Positions 36,051-45,351 of a stretch of DNA of 64,000 nucleotides are shown one piece after another (position 1 is the first letter of the stretch; each line of letters starts with the position of its first letter). The notes beneath the pieces are model-generated. The model saw only the letters and a program-made list of their open reading frames with translations, did no database searches and was not told the DNA's origin. The DNA lies in contig CACZEK010000001.1 in NCBI GenBank assembly GCA_902780135.1, positions 190,663-254,662 of the forward strand, given 5' to 3'. This stretch comes from an uncultured bacterium (GTDB lineage: Bacteria; Verrucomicrobiota; Lentisphaeria; Victivallales; UBA1829). The position numbers and the translations under genes were made by a program.

Positions 36051-38830
36051 GCAATTCTCCCTCCAATGAGGGCGTGAACATCGAACCGGTCGTCAGTTTT
36101 CAGAACCTGGCTCTGAAATACGGCAAGACCCTGGCGCTGGACCATGTCACGCTCGATATCCCCGCACGCAAGCTGATCGGCATGATCGGCCCCGACGGCG
36201 TGGGCAAATCCACGCTGCTGTCCCTCGTGACCGGGGCGCACGCCATGCAGGAGGGCAATCTTCGTGTCCTCGGCGGCGACATGCGCGACCGGGACCACCG
36301 GAACAGGGTTTGCCCGAAAATCGCGTACATGCCGCAGGGCCTGGGCAAAAACCTGTATTTCACGCTCACGGTCGAGGAAAATCTCCAGTTCTTCGCGCGT
36401 CTCTTCGGACATAATGCCGCCGAGCGCCGCCGCAGGATCGACCGCCTGACCAAGAGTACGGGCCTCTATCCCTTCCTCAACCGTCCGGCGGGCAAGCTCT
36501 CCGGCGGCATGAAGCAGAAGCTCGGCCTCTGCTGTTCCCTGATTCACGACCCCGACCTGCTGGTCCTCGACGAACCGACTACCGGCGTCGATCCGCTCGC
36601 ACGCCGCCAGTTCTGGGACCTGGTCGACGCTATCCGAGTCGACCAGCCGAACATGAGCGTGATCGTGGCGACTGCGTACATGGACGAAGCCCAGCGGTTT
36701 GAATGGCTGATCGCCATGAACGACGGCAAGATCCTCGACACCGGAACGCCCGCCGAAATCCTGGCGAAGACCGGAAAGGACAACCTTGATGCCGCATTCA
36801 TCGAGTTGCTGCCTGAAGAACAGCGCGCAGGCCACAAGGATCTCGTCGTGCCGCCGCTTGAAGTCAACGAGGACGACGGCTACTCCATCGAAGCCGAGGG
36901 CCTGACCAAACGCTTCGGCTCGTTCACTGCCGTCGACCACGTCAGTTTCCGCATCCGCAAGGGTGAAATCTTCGGCTTCCTCGGCTCCAACGGCTGTGGC
37001 AAGACCACCACCATGCGCATGCTCACCGGGCTTCTGCCTGCCACCGAGGGTGTCGCCAAGCTCTTCGGCAACCCCATCGACGGCAATTCGCTGGAGACGC
37101 GCAAGCACCTCGGCTACATGACGCAGCTCTTCTCCCTCTACGGCGACCTGACCGTGCGGCAGAACCTCGTGCTCTATGCGCACCTGTACCAGATCCCGGA
37201 AAAGGAGATCCCGGAACGCGTCGACGCCCTGCTCGAGCGATTCCAGCTGAAGGAGATCGAGGAGAAACTTCCGAAAGACCTTCCGCTCGGACTGAAGCAG
37301 CGCCTCTCGCTCGCCGCCGCGGTCATCCACAATCCCCAGATCGTGATCCTGGATGAACCGACCTCCGGCGTCGACCCCGTCGCCCGCGACCTCTTCTGGG
37401 AGCTTATCATCGAGCTTTCGAGAAAAGACAAGGTCACGATCTTCATTACGACCCACTTCATGAACGAGGCCGCCCGTTGCGACCGCATCTCCCTGATGCA
37501 CTGCGGACGTTCCCTCGTCTGCGACACCCCGGACAACATCGTGGCGGAACGGAAGGCCGCCACGCTCGAAGAAGCATTCATCGGTTGCCTAGAGGATGCC
37601 GATCCAGAATCCAACAAGGCCGCCTCGGAGTCCTGCATGCAGAACGAAGCGCCCGTCGAGGAGGAAGCCCCGAAAAAGGACGGTTTCCTTGGCTGGCTCA
37701 GCTCCAAGTTCAGTTTCCAGCGCTGGTATACCTGCTACTGGCGCGAACAGCTCGAACTCATGCGCGACCCGATCCGCGCCACGCTCGCGCTCTTTGGCGC
37801 GCTCATCCTGATGATTGTCATCGGGTACGGCATCAACATGGACGTGGAGAACCTGTCGTACGCCATCCTCGACAACGACCAGACTGAAAAAAGCACGAAT
37901 TACGGGTTGAACCTCTCCGGCTCGCGCTACTTCGACCAGCATCCGGACGTGAAAAGCCATGCTGAACTCGACCGGCGCATGGCGAACGGCGAACTCAGCG
38001 TCGTGGTCGAGTTCCCGCCCAAGTTTGGGAAGGACGTCGACGACGGCAATTCGCCGGAGGTCGCATTCTGGATCGACGGCGCAAACCCGACCCGCGCGTC
38101 GACCATCAACGGCTATGCGGCGCTGGTCCACAATGACTGGCTGAACAATCTCGCGCAGTATTCGTCCAACGGTTCTGGTGCGAACCAGATCTCCGTCCAG
38201 ACGCGCTACCGCTACAACCCGGACGTGGCGAGCCTGCCCGCCATGGTCCCCGCGACCATCCCGATCCTGCTGATGATGATCCCCGCCATCCTGGCCGCAC
38301 TGTCCGTCGTCCGCGAAAAGGAGATGGGATCCATCACCAACCTGTACGTGACGCCGCTCACCCGGACGGAATTCCTGCTCGGCAAGCAGTTCCCGTACCT
38401 GATCTTCTCCATGATCAGCGCGTTCCTGCTGATCGTGATGGCCGTCACCATCTTCGACGTCCCGATCAAGGGCAGCTTCCTGACGCTGGTCATCTCGCTG
38501 CTTGTCTACTGCGTGGCCTCCACGGGCTTCGGCCTGCTGGCATCCTCCGTGACGCGCAGCCAGATCGCCGTCATCTTCCTCACCATGCTCGGCACGATGC
38601 TCCCCGCGGTCCAGCTCTGCGGTCTGACCAATCCGGTCGAAACACAGAAGGGCGCCGCGCTCCTGATCGGCAAGATCTACCCCACCACGCACATGCTTCT
38701 GATCAGCCGCGGCGTCTTCAACAAGGCGCTCGGTTTCGCGGACCTGCACCATGAGTTCCTGATCCTGGTGGTCACGGTCCCGATCATTCTCGGCCTCGGC
38801 GTGCTCTGCCTGAAAAAACAGGAGTCCTGA
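36047..38830 (+). CDS. RbbA-like ABC transporter: two fused ATPase domains plus ABC-2 permease
   Basis: A 927-residue fusion. ATPase 1: Walker A GPDGVGKSTLL (about residue 48-58), signature LSGGMKQKLGL, Walker B LLVLDEPTTGVD. ATPase 2: Walker A GSNGCGKTTTM (about 315), an altered signature LPLGLKQRLSL, Walker B IVILDEPTSGVD. From about residue 575 there is an ABC-2 membrane domain with one N-terminal helix, a large extracytoplasmic loop and five C-terminal helices. Length and layout match RbbA/YhiH (about 910). The signature of ATPase 2 has lost the SGG, so the two sites may be unequal. It probably exports a drug or other small molecule with the HlyD adaptor and the next permease. Confidence 0.92.
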   Translation: MSNSPSNEGVNIEPVVSFQNLALKYGKTLALDHVTLDIPARKLIGMIGPDGVGKSTLLSLVTGAHAMQEGNLRVLGGDMRDRDHRNRVCPKIAYMPQGLGKNLYFTLTVEENLQFFARLFGHNAAERRRRIDRLTKSTGLYPFLNRPAGKLSGGMKQKLGLCCSLIHDPDLLVLDEPTTGVDPLARRQFWDLVDAIRVDQPNMSVIVATAYMDEAQRFEWLIAMNDGKILDTGTPAEILAKTGKDNLDAAFIELLPEEQRAGHKDLVVPPLEVNEDDGYSIEAEGLTKRFGSFTAVDHVSFRIRKGEIFGFLGSNGCGKTTTMRMLTGLLPATEGVAKLFGNPIDGNSLETRKHLGYMTQLFSLYGDLTVRQNLVLYAHLYQIPEKEIPERVDALLERFQLKEIEEKLPKDLPLGLKQRLSLAAAVIHNPQIVILDEPTSGVDPVARDLFWELIIELSRKDKVTIFITTHFMNEAARCDRISLMHCGRSLVCDTPDNIVAERKAATLEEAFIGCLEDADPESNKAASESCMQNEAPVEEEAPKKDGFLGWLSSKFSFQRWYTCYWREQLELMRDPIRATLALFGALILMIVIGYGINMDVENLSYAILDNDQTEKSTNYGLNLSGSRYFDQHPDVKSHAELDRRMANGELSVVVEFPPKFGKDVDDGNSPEVAFWIDGANPTRASTINGYAALVHNDWLNNLAQYSSNGSGANQISVQTRYRYNPDVASLPAMVPATIPILLMMIPAILAALSVVREKEMGSITNLYVTPLTRTEFLLGKQFPYLIFSMISAFLLIVMAVTIFDVPIKGSFLTLVISLLVYCVASTGFGLLASSVTRSQIAVIFLTMLGTMLPAVQLCGLTNPVETQKGAALLIGKIYPTTHMLLISRGVFNKALGFADLHHEFLILVVTVPIILGLGVLCLKKQES

Positions 38831-38832
38831 CC

Positions 38833-39951
38833 ATGATGCAGACGATCAAAAACATTTTTCAGCTCGGGAAGAAGGAAATCCTCAGCCTCTGCCGCGACTG
38901 GCTCCTCATGGCGCTGATCCTTTACTCCTTCACAGCTGCCGTCATCGTCGCCTACAATGCCTCGACGGACTTCGCCGACGCTGCCATCGCGGTCGTCGAC
39001 GAGGACCAGTCCCAGCTCTCCCAGCGCGTCACCGACGCGTTCCAGCCGCCGCTCTTCCTCCCCGTCGAGCACATCCAGCGCGCCGATATCGACCGCACGA
39101 TGGACGAGGGCAGATACACGTTCGTCGTCGTCTTCCCCGTCGACTTCGAAAAAGACGTGATGGCAAACATGTGCCCGGATGTCCAGGTCAACGTCGACGC
39201 CACGCGCATGTCGCAGGCGTTCACCGGCGCCGGATATGTCCAGCAGATCCTGTCCAACGAGGTTCAGAAGTTCGTGAAGGACAATTCGGGCGACTCCTCC
39301 GTCCCCGCCGCGAACTATGTCATCCGCAACCGCTACAACCCGAATCTCTACGGTTCGTGGTTCATGGCGCTGATGCAGCTCGCGAACAACATCGCCATGC
39401 TCGCCATCATCCTCACGGGTTCGGCGCTCATCTCCGAACGCGAGAAAGGCACGCTGGAGCACCTGCTTGTCATGCCCGTCACGCCGTTCCAGATCATGGT
39501 GTCGAAGATATGGTCCATGATGGCGGTCGTCATGGTCGCCGCTCTCGCCGGCCTCTTCCTGGTCGTCAGGTTCTACCTCAAGGTCCCGCTCGCAGGCTCC
39601 TACATGCTCTTCGCGGCCGGAATGGCGCTCTATCTCTTTGCGTTGACGTCCCTTGGCATCTTCCTCGCGTGCATGTCCCAGAACATGCCTCAGCTCGGCC
39701 TCCTGATTATCCTCGTCCTGATGCCGCTGGAGATGCTTTCCGGCAGCTCTACCCCGCAGGAAAGCATGCCCGTCTGGGTGCAGAGGGTCATGCAGTTCGC
39801 ACCGACGACCCACTTCGTGAATATCACGCAGGGCATCCTGTTCCGCGGTGCGGGACTCCGGGCCATGTGGCCTCCGTTCCTGAAGCTCATCCTCATCGGT
39901 GCGGCTCTCTTCGCGATCTCGCTGAGCCGCTTCCGCAAGTCCGTCGCATAA
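38833..39951 (+). CDS. ABC-2 type permease (YhhJ-like)
   Basis: A 372-residue membrane protein starting two bases after the stop of the RbbA-like gene. It has an N-terminal helix (about 22-40), an extracytoplasmic domain (about 45-170) and five helices to the C-terminus, including ILTGSALISEREKGTLEHLLVMPVTP, the ABC-2 signature region. It pairs with the permease domain of the RbbA-like protein. A bidirectional-looking stem with a T run (39974-40006) ends the operon. Confidence 0.92.
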   Translation: MMQTIKNIFQLGKKEILSLCRDWLLMALILYSFTAAVIVAYNASTDFADAAIAVVDEDQSQLSQRVTDAFQPPLFLPVEHIQRADIDRTMDEGRYTFVVVFPVDFEKDVMANMCPDVQVNVDATRMSQAFTGAGYVQQILSNEVQKFVKDNSGDSSVPAANYVIRNRYNPNLYGSWFMALMQLANNIAMLAIILTGSALISEREKGTLEHLLVMPVTPFQIMVSKIWSMMAVVMVAALAGLFLVVRFYLKVPLAGSYMLFAAGMALYLFALTSLGIFLACMSQNMPQLGLLIILVLMPLEMLSGSSTPQESMPVWVQRVMQFAPTTHFVNITQGILFRGAGLRAMWPPFLKLILIGAALFAISLSRFRKSVA

Positions 39952-39973
39952 CGGGCAGCGCAAAAACAATTCA

Positions 39974-40006
39974 GCCTCCGGTTCGTTTGAGCCGGAGGTT
40001 TTTTAT
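39974..40006 (+). terminator. Terminator of the HlyD/ABC efflux operon
   Basis: CCTCCGG (39975-39981) pairs with CCGGAGG (39992-39998), followed by a T run. It separates this operon from the convergent ABC exporter pair. Confidence 0.9.
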
Positions 40007-40066
40007 TATGCGCGAACAGGGCGAATTGCACCGGACGCCGCCCGGACCGGGGCGCCGGGAAAGGGG

Positions 40067-41905
40067 TCAGGACAGCTCCTTCACCGCCTCAAGCTCGAAC
40101 TGTTTCGTGTACAGCGAATGGTAATACCCGCGGGCGCGCATCAGCTCCCCGTGCGTGCCGCGTTCCACCACGCGCCCGTCCTTCATGACCAGGATCATGT
40201 CCGCGCTGCGGATGGTGGAGAGCCGGTGCGCGATGACGAACGACGTGCGGCCGCGCGTAACCTCGCCGATGGCGTCCTGGATCATCTTTTCGGTCACGGT
40301 GTCGACCGAGGACGTCGCCTCGTCCAGCACCAGGATCCGCGGGTCCGCGAGGATGGCGCGCGCGAACGAGATCAGCTGTTTTTCGCCGGTGGAGAGCAGG
40401 TCGCCGCATTCGCCGACCTGGCTGTCCAGGCCGTTGCCCATGCGCGCGATGACCCGGTCTGCGGAGACGCGTTTCACGGCGAGCGCGATCTGCTCCTCCG
40501 TGGCGTCGGGATTGCCGTACAGGAGGTTTTCGCGGACGGTGCCGGAGAAAAGATACGGGGTCTGCAGGACGTACCCGATGTGGCTGTGCAGCCAGAGCTG
40601 GGAGCGTTCGCGCACGTCGCGTCCGTCGATCAGGATCTGTCCGGCGGTCGGCTCGAAGAAACGGCAGACAAGGTTCACGAGCGTGGATTTGCCCGCGCCC
40701 GTCTCGCCGACCAGCGCGACGCTGGACCCCTGCGGGACTTTCAGGTCGAAATGCTCGAAGATCGTCTCGTCTCCGTCCGGGTAGCGGAACGACACGTCGC
40801 GGAATTCGACGTCGCCGTGCAGCGGCTCCCAGTTTTCGCGCTTCGGATGGAAGGCGTCGCCGTATTTCGCGATGACGTCCGGCGTGTCCGCCACGTCCGA
40901 AGCGGTGTTCACGAGGCGCGAGAAACGCTCGATGTTCACCTGCGCGGCGATCAGCTCGGACACCGCGGACGAGATCCAGAAGAACGGCTCCATCATGCTG
41001 ATGGCGTAGGACATGAACATGGACAGCGTGCCGATCTCCATCACGCCCTCGCGCGACAGCAGGCCGCCGCGCCACAGCACGATCGCGAGCGCGAGGGAGG
41101 ACGCGAACGAGACCGAGGCGGTGAAGAGCGAACGGAAGTGCATGCCGAGGATCGAGGTGCGCTTCATCTCGCGCGTGTCCTTGCGGAAATCGCCGCAGAT
41201 GCGTCCGGCGGCGACGAGCGTCTTGATCGTGCGCGCCCCCGTGATGCCCTCGTTGAAATCCCCCGTGATGCGCGAATTCAGCTCGCGGATGCGGCGGTTG
41301 ACATGGAAAAGCGCGCGCTGGAAGACCACGATCACGAACGCGGCGACCGGCAGGACCAGGCTCACGCCCAGCGCGAGTTTCCAGTGGATGCCGAACATGA
41401 TCGCGAGCGCGCCGAACATGAAGATCACGGTCCAGACCGCCTCCATCACGTGCCAGGACACCAGCGACGAAATGCGCTCCGTGTCGCTCATCACGCGCGA
41501 ATGGATGTACCCGACGCTGTTCCGGTTGAAGAACGAGAACGACAGCGTCTGGAGGTGGTTGAACGCCGCCCGGCGAAGCTCCAGCGACACGTTCATCTCC
41601 ATGAAAAATGCGTAGTAGAACGCGCCGTAGTTCAGCACGAACGACCCGGTGATGAAGAGCAGGTACAGCGCGATGAACGCCGGCAGCGTGTCGAGCGTTT
41701 CCCCCGTGATGAAATGGTCGATGGCGTACCGCTGGAAGAGCGGCAGGCAGATGTCCAGGCAGCCGCCCGCCAGGCACAGCGTCACCATGAGCGTCATGGG
41801 CCGCCGGAACGGCTTCAGGAACGGCACGAGCGCGGGGATGCCGAACCACGGCAGGCGGGGGCGTTCGGCGCCGGATTCGCGGAGCGGGGCGTTGGCGTTA
41901 CTCAC
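40067..41905 (-). CDS. ABC exporter half-transporter, subunit B (catalytic-Glu subunit)
   Basis: A 612-residue type IV ABC exporter: six helices (about 30-330), then an ATPase domain. Walker A GETGAGKSTLV; Walker B ILVLDEATSSVD with the catalytic Glu; the signature is altered to LSTGEKQLISFARA. The start is GTG 41905 with GGAGG six bases upstream, overlapping the stop of the partner gene by eight bases. Together with subunit A it forms a heterodimer in which this subunit supplies the catalytic glutamate of the active site. The substrate is unknown; lipids or drugs are usual for such MsbA-like exporters. Confidence 0.93.
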   Translation of the reverse strand: MSNANAPLRESGAERPRLPWFGIPALVPFLKPFRRPMTLMVTLCLAGGCLDICLPLFQRYAIDHFITGETLDTLPAFIALYLLFITGSFVLNYGAFYYAFFMEMNVSLELRRAAFNHLQTLSFSFFNRNSVGYIHSRVMSDTERISSLVSWHVMEAVWTVIFMFGALAIMFGIHWKLALGVSLVLPVAAFVIVVFQRALFHVNRRIRELNSRITGDFNEGITGARTIKTLVAAGRICGDFRKDTREMKRTSILGMHFRSLFTASVSFASSLALAIVLWRGGLLSREGVMEIGTLSMFMSYAISMMEPFFWISSAVSELIAAQVNIERFSRLVNTASDVADTPDVIAKYGDAFHPKRENWEPLHGDVEFRDVSFRYPDGDETIFEHFDLKVPQGSSVALVGETGAGKSTLVNLVCRFFEPTAGQILIDGRDVRERSQLWLHSHIGYVLQTPYLFSGTVRENLLYGNPDATEEQIALAVKRVSADRVIARMGNGLDSQVGECGDLLSTGEKQLISFARAILADPRILVLDEATSSVDTVTEKMIQDAIGEVTRGRTSFVIAHRLSTIRSADMILVMKDGRVVERGTHGELMRARGYYHSLYTKQFELEAVKELS

Positions 41906-43781
41906 GGCACACCTCCCCGGTTTGCGTTTGCGTCGCCGGAGCGGACGGCGCGCCGTCCTCGTCCTCGGGCGACTTCATCTGGAGTTCGTAATTCCTGCGG
42001 TAGATGCCGTCGCGCCGCATGAGCTCGTCGTGCGTCCCGGTCTCGGCGATGCGCCCGTTGGACAGCACGAGGATGCGGTCCGCCTCCATGAGCGTGGCGA
42101 TGCGGTGCGAGATCAGGATCACGGTGCGCCCCCTGAAATCGTGCCGCAGGGCGCGGCGTATCTTCGCGTCGGTCTCGGCGTCGACCGCGGACAGGGAGTC
42201 GTCGAAGATCATGACCGGGGAGCGTCCGACCAGCAGGCGCGCGATGGCGGCGCGCTGTTTCTGCCCGCCGGAAAGCGTCACGCCGCGTTCGCCGACGGTC
42301 GTGCCGAAGCCGTCCTTGAACCGGTCGACCGTCTCCTCGACGCAGGCTGTGCGGGCGGCGGCGCGGACGGCGTCCATGCCGATGCCGGGGACGGAGATCC
42401 CGATGTTTTCCGCGATGGTGCGGGAGAAGAGGAACGGCTCCTGAAGCACGATCCCGATGCCCCTGCGGAGGTGGTCGCGGCCGATTTTCGCGATGTCGAC
42501 GCCGCCGACGGAGATGGAGCCGCATCCGGGCTTCAGGTCGTACAGGCGGCACAGCAGGTGCATCAGCGTGGATTTGCCGCTGCCCGTGCCGCCGAGGATG
42601 CCGAACACCGTGCCGGCGGGGACCGTGAACGACACGTCGTGCAGGAGTTCCGGGCAGCCCTCGTAGCCGAAGCTCACATGGTCGAACACGATGTCTCCGT
42701 CGAGCGGGGGCGCGAGGGCGTCCGGCGGGTCGGCCTCCTCCGGCGCAGCCATGATCTCGCGGATGCGGTTCAGGGAAATGCCCGCCTTGCTCAGCTCGGA
42801 GATCATGCGCCCGAGGTGGCGGATCGGGAACATCAGCATGCCGTTGTAGGACAGGAACGCGATGAACTCGCCGGCGGTCAGTTCGCCGCGGATGGCGAAG
42901 ACGGAGCCGCAGACGAGCAGGAGCAGCACCTGCAGCGTGCTGATGAGGTCGCCCGTCATCCAGAAGAGGCTCAGGATGCGTCCCAGCCGGATCCACAGGG
43001 ACACGTAGCAGCGGTTCTGCGCGTCGAATTTCGCGACCTCGTACTGTTCGCGCCCGAACGCCCGGATCACGCGCACCCCGGTCAGGTTCTCCTGCACGAT
43101 GGTCGAGAGCTTGCCCTCGTTTTCGTCGCACTCCAGAAACTTCGCGGCGATCTTCCGGTGGAAGATGACCGACGAGATCACGACCAGCGGGATCACGATG
43201 GACGCGAGCGCCGCCAGACGCGCGTTCATGCCGAACATGAAGCACAGCGACAGCACGATCAGGATCACGATGCGGAAGATGCTCGTGAGCTGTTCGGAGA
43301 GGAACCGCTTCACCATGTCGACGTCCGAGGTGCACCGCTGGATGACGTCGCCCGTCTGGTGCGTCATGTGCCAGGCGAACGGCAGATGCTGGATGTGGCG
43401 GAACAGCGTGTTCCGCATCGTTTCGACCAGCGTCTCCGCGCCGACCGCGTTCGTGAGCTGGAAAAGGTAGCGGCACAGCAGCGAAGCCGCGGACACGACC
43501 AGGACCGCGCACGCCGCCGCCCAGAGATGCTCCCGGATGAACTCCGTCCCGCCCATGAGGCGCGGCAGGAGCGCGAGCAGTCCCCCGGAATCCGGCTCCT
43601 TCCCGCCCAGCACCGAGTCCACGGTGAACCGGATGATCTGCGGATTGAGGAGTTCCAGCAGGGACACCAGCGAGGTGAAAACGGCGGCGAGCGCGAACCA
43701 GCGTTTGCTGCCGCGCAGGAAGACGCGGACCAGTCCGGCGCGCGTAAGCTCTTTCTGTGGTGTTTTTCCCGTTTTCATCAT
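41898..43781 (-). CDS. ABC exporter half-transporter, subunit A (degenerate Walker B)
   Basis: A 627-residue ABC exporter with six helices and an ATPase domain. Walker A GGTGSGKSTLM; signature LSGGQKQRAAIARLL is canonical; Walker B reads PVMIFDDSLSAVD, so the catalytic Glu is Asp. This is the reciprocal of subunit B and is the known pattern of heterodimeric exporters such as TM287/288 and BmrCD. The start is ATG at 43781 or 43778. No ribosome site is visible, and the -10 box lies directly before the ATG, so the message may be leaderless. Confidence 0.93.
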   Translation of the reverse strand: MMKTGKTPQKELTRAGLVRVFLRGSKRWFALAAVFTSLVSLLELLNPQIIRFTVDSVLGGKEPDSGGLLALLPRLMGGTEFIREHLWAAACAVLVVSAASLLCRYLFQLTNAVGAETLVETMRNTLFRHIQHLPFAWHMTHQTGDVIQRCTSDVDMVKRFLSEQLTSIFRIVILIVLSLCFMFGMNARLAALASIVIPLVVISSVIFHRKIAAKFLECDENEGKLSTIVQENLTGVRVIRAFGREQYEVAKFDAQNRCYVSLWIRLGRILSLFWMTGDLISTLQVLLLLVCGSVFAIRGELTAGEFIAFLSYNGMLMFPIRHLGRMISELSKAGISLNRIREIMAAPEEADPPDALAPPLDGDIVFDHVSFGYEGCPELLHDVSFTVPAGTVFGILGGTGSGKSTLMHLLCRLYDLKPGCGSISVGGVDIAKIGRDHLRRGIGIVLQEPFLFSRTIAENIGISVPGIGMDAVRAAARTACVEETVDRFKDGFGTTVGERGVTLSGGQKQRAAIARLLVGRSPVMIFDDSLSAVDAETDAKIRRALRHDFRGRTVILISHRIATLMEADRILVLSNGRIAETGTHDELMRRDGIYRRNYELQMKSPEDEDGAPSAPATQTQTGEVCRE

Positions 43782-43786
43782 GGTAT

Positions 43787-43815
43787 AATATACTTCACGC
43801 TTCAGGCTCTTTCCA
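43787..43815 (-). promoter_or_regulatory. Promoter of the heterodimeric ABC exporter, abutting the start codon
   Basis: On the minus strand TGGAAA (43815-43810), a 17-base spacer and TATATT (43792-43787) end five bases before ATG 43781, putting the expected transcript start at the start codon. Confidence 0.5.
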
Positions 43816-43857
43816 GTACGGAACGGACTTTTTCGCGGTTTTTCGGGCGCATGCGCG

Positions 43858-43890
43858 AAAAAGCGGACGCCCGGGATGCCGGACGTCCGC
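43858..43890 (-). terminator. Terminator of the arabinose operon
   Basis: On the minus strand GCGGACG (43890-43884) pairs with CGTCCGC (43869-43863), followed by TTTTT. It lies about 34 bases after the araA stop. Confidence 0.8.
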
Positions 43891-43923
43891 CTGAAAAGCG
43901 CGTCTCTGCGGAACGCGGAGGAC

Positions 43924-45351
43924 TTACTTGATCTCGACGATCTCGATGCCCGCGATGCGGGCGAAGTCTTCCATGTATTCCATGGTGAGGGACGGCGCGT
44001 TCACGCTGTGGTGGGCTCCGCCTGCTTCGATCCAGCGGCGCGCGCCTTCGTGCAGGTTCGGCTTCGGGATCCAGACCGTGCTGGCGACCGGGAGCTTGGA
44101 GAGCTTCTTGTCGGGCTTGACGATCTCAAGCTCGTTCGCGATCAGGCGGAAGTGGTCGCCGAGGTCGATGACGGTGGCGTTGATCGCCGGGCCGGGCTTC
44201 GTGGTGAAGACGAGGCGGGCGGGGTCCGCCTTGCCGCCGATCCCGAGCGGATGGACTTCGAGGGAGGGCTTGCCGGCCGCGATGGACGGGCAGACCTCGA
44301 GCATGTGCGCGCCGAGGACGCGCTGGCGGTTCGGCTCGAAGTGGTAGGTGTAGTCTTCCATGAAGCTGACGCCGCCGGGGAGTCCGGCCGCCATGACTTT
44401 CGCGGTGCGGAGGAACGCGGCGGTCTTCCAGTCGCCTTCCGCGCCGAAGCCGTAGCCCTCTTCCATGAGGCGCTGGCAGGCGAGGCCGGGGAGCTGGTCG
44501 AGGCCATAGAGGTTCTCGAACGTGGTGGTGAACGCGGTGAATCCGCCGTCCTCGAGGAAGGCGCGGAGGCCGATTTCCTGCTTGGCGGCGGCGAGGAAGG
44601 ACTTCTTCTCGGCGGCGCCTTTCTTCGGCACGGTGTAGAGGTCGAAATACTTCTTGACGAGCTTTTCGGCTTCCTTGTCGGTCACGGCGTCGATGAACTT
44701 CAGGACGTCCGGCACGGCATAGCCGTTGCAGGAGTAGCCGAACTGGATCTGGGCGGAGACCTTGTTGCCTTCGGTCACCGCCACTTCGCGCATGTTGTCG
44801 CCGATGCGGGCGACCTTCATGGTCTGGGAGTCCGCCCATGCGGCGGCGACGCGCGCCCACACGCCGATCTCGTGCTGGACGAGCGGGTCGGCGAAGTAGC
44901 CGTTGACGACCTTGCGGTTGATGCCGAGGCGGGTGCAGATGAAGCCGAACTCGCGGTCGCCGTGCGCGGCCTGGTTCAGGTTCATGAAGTCCATGTCCAT
45001 GGTGGACCACGGGATGTCGCGGTTGCACTGGGTGTTCAGGTGGAGCATGGGCTTGTGGAGGATCTTGAGGCCGTTGATCCACATCTTGGCGGGAGAGAAG
45101 GTGTGCATCCAGCAGATGACGCCGATGCACTTCGGGTCGGCGTTCGCCTCCTGGACGGCGGCGACGACTTCCTCGTTGAGCTTCACGGTGGGGACCCACT
45201 CGATCTTGACCGGGATCTCCTTGGAGGCGTTCAGAGCCTTGACGACTTTTTTCGCGTTGTCGGCGACCTGCTTGAGCGGGCCCGGCCCGTAGAGGTGCTG
45301 ACTGCCGGTGATGAACCGGATACGATACTGACTGAAATCAATTTTGGCCAT
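43924..45351 (-). CDS. araA: L-arabinose isomerase
   Basis: A 475-residue protein interconverting L-arabinose and L-ribulose. It shows the AraA hallmarks: FITGSQHLYG near the N-terminus, GVICWMHTFSPAKMWI, LHLNTQCNRDIPW, TAFTTTFENLYGLDQLPGLA, the catalytic Glu region MEEGYGFGAEGDWKTAA, and TYHFEP with metal-binding His. The start at 45351 is chosen because AAGGA lies eight bases upstream; an ATG nine bases earlier abuts that site. It overlaps the end of araD by 14 bases and ends the araB-araD-araA operon before a terminator. Confidence 0.96.
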   Translation of the reverse strand: MAKIDFSQYRIRFITGSQHLYGPGPLKQVADNAKKVVKALNASKEIPVKIEWVPTVKLNEEVVAAVQEANADPKCIGVICWMHTFSPAKMWINGLKILHKPMLHLNTQCNRDIPWSTMDMDFMNLNQAAHGDREFGFICTRLGINRKVVNGYFADPLVQHEIGVWARVAAAWADSQTMKVARIGDNMREVAVTEGNKVSAQIQFGYSCNGYAVPDVLKFIDAVTDKEAEKLVKKYFDLYTVPKKGAAEKKSFLAAAKQEIGLRAFLEDGGFTAFTTTFENLYGLDQLPGLACQRLMEEGYGFGAEGDWKTAAFLRTAKVMAAGLPGGVSFMEDYTYHFEPNRQRVLGAHMLEVCPSIAAGKPSLEVHPLGIGGKADPARLVFTTKPGPAINATVIDLGDHFRLIANELEIVKPDKKLSKLPVASTVWIPKPNLHEGARRWIEAGGAHHSVNAPSLTMEYMEDFARIAGIEIVEIK

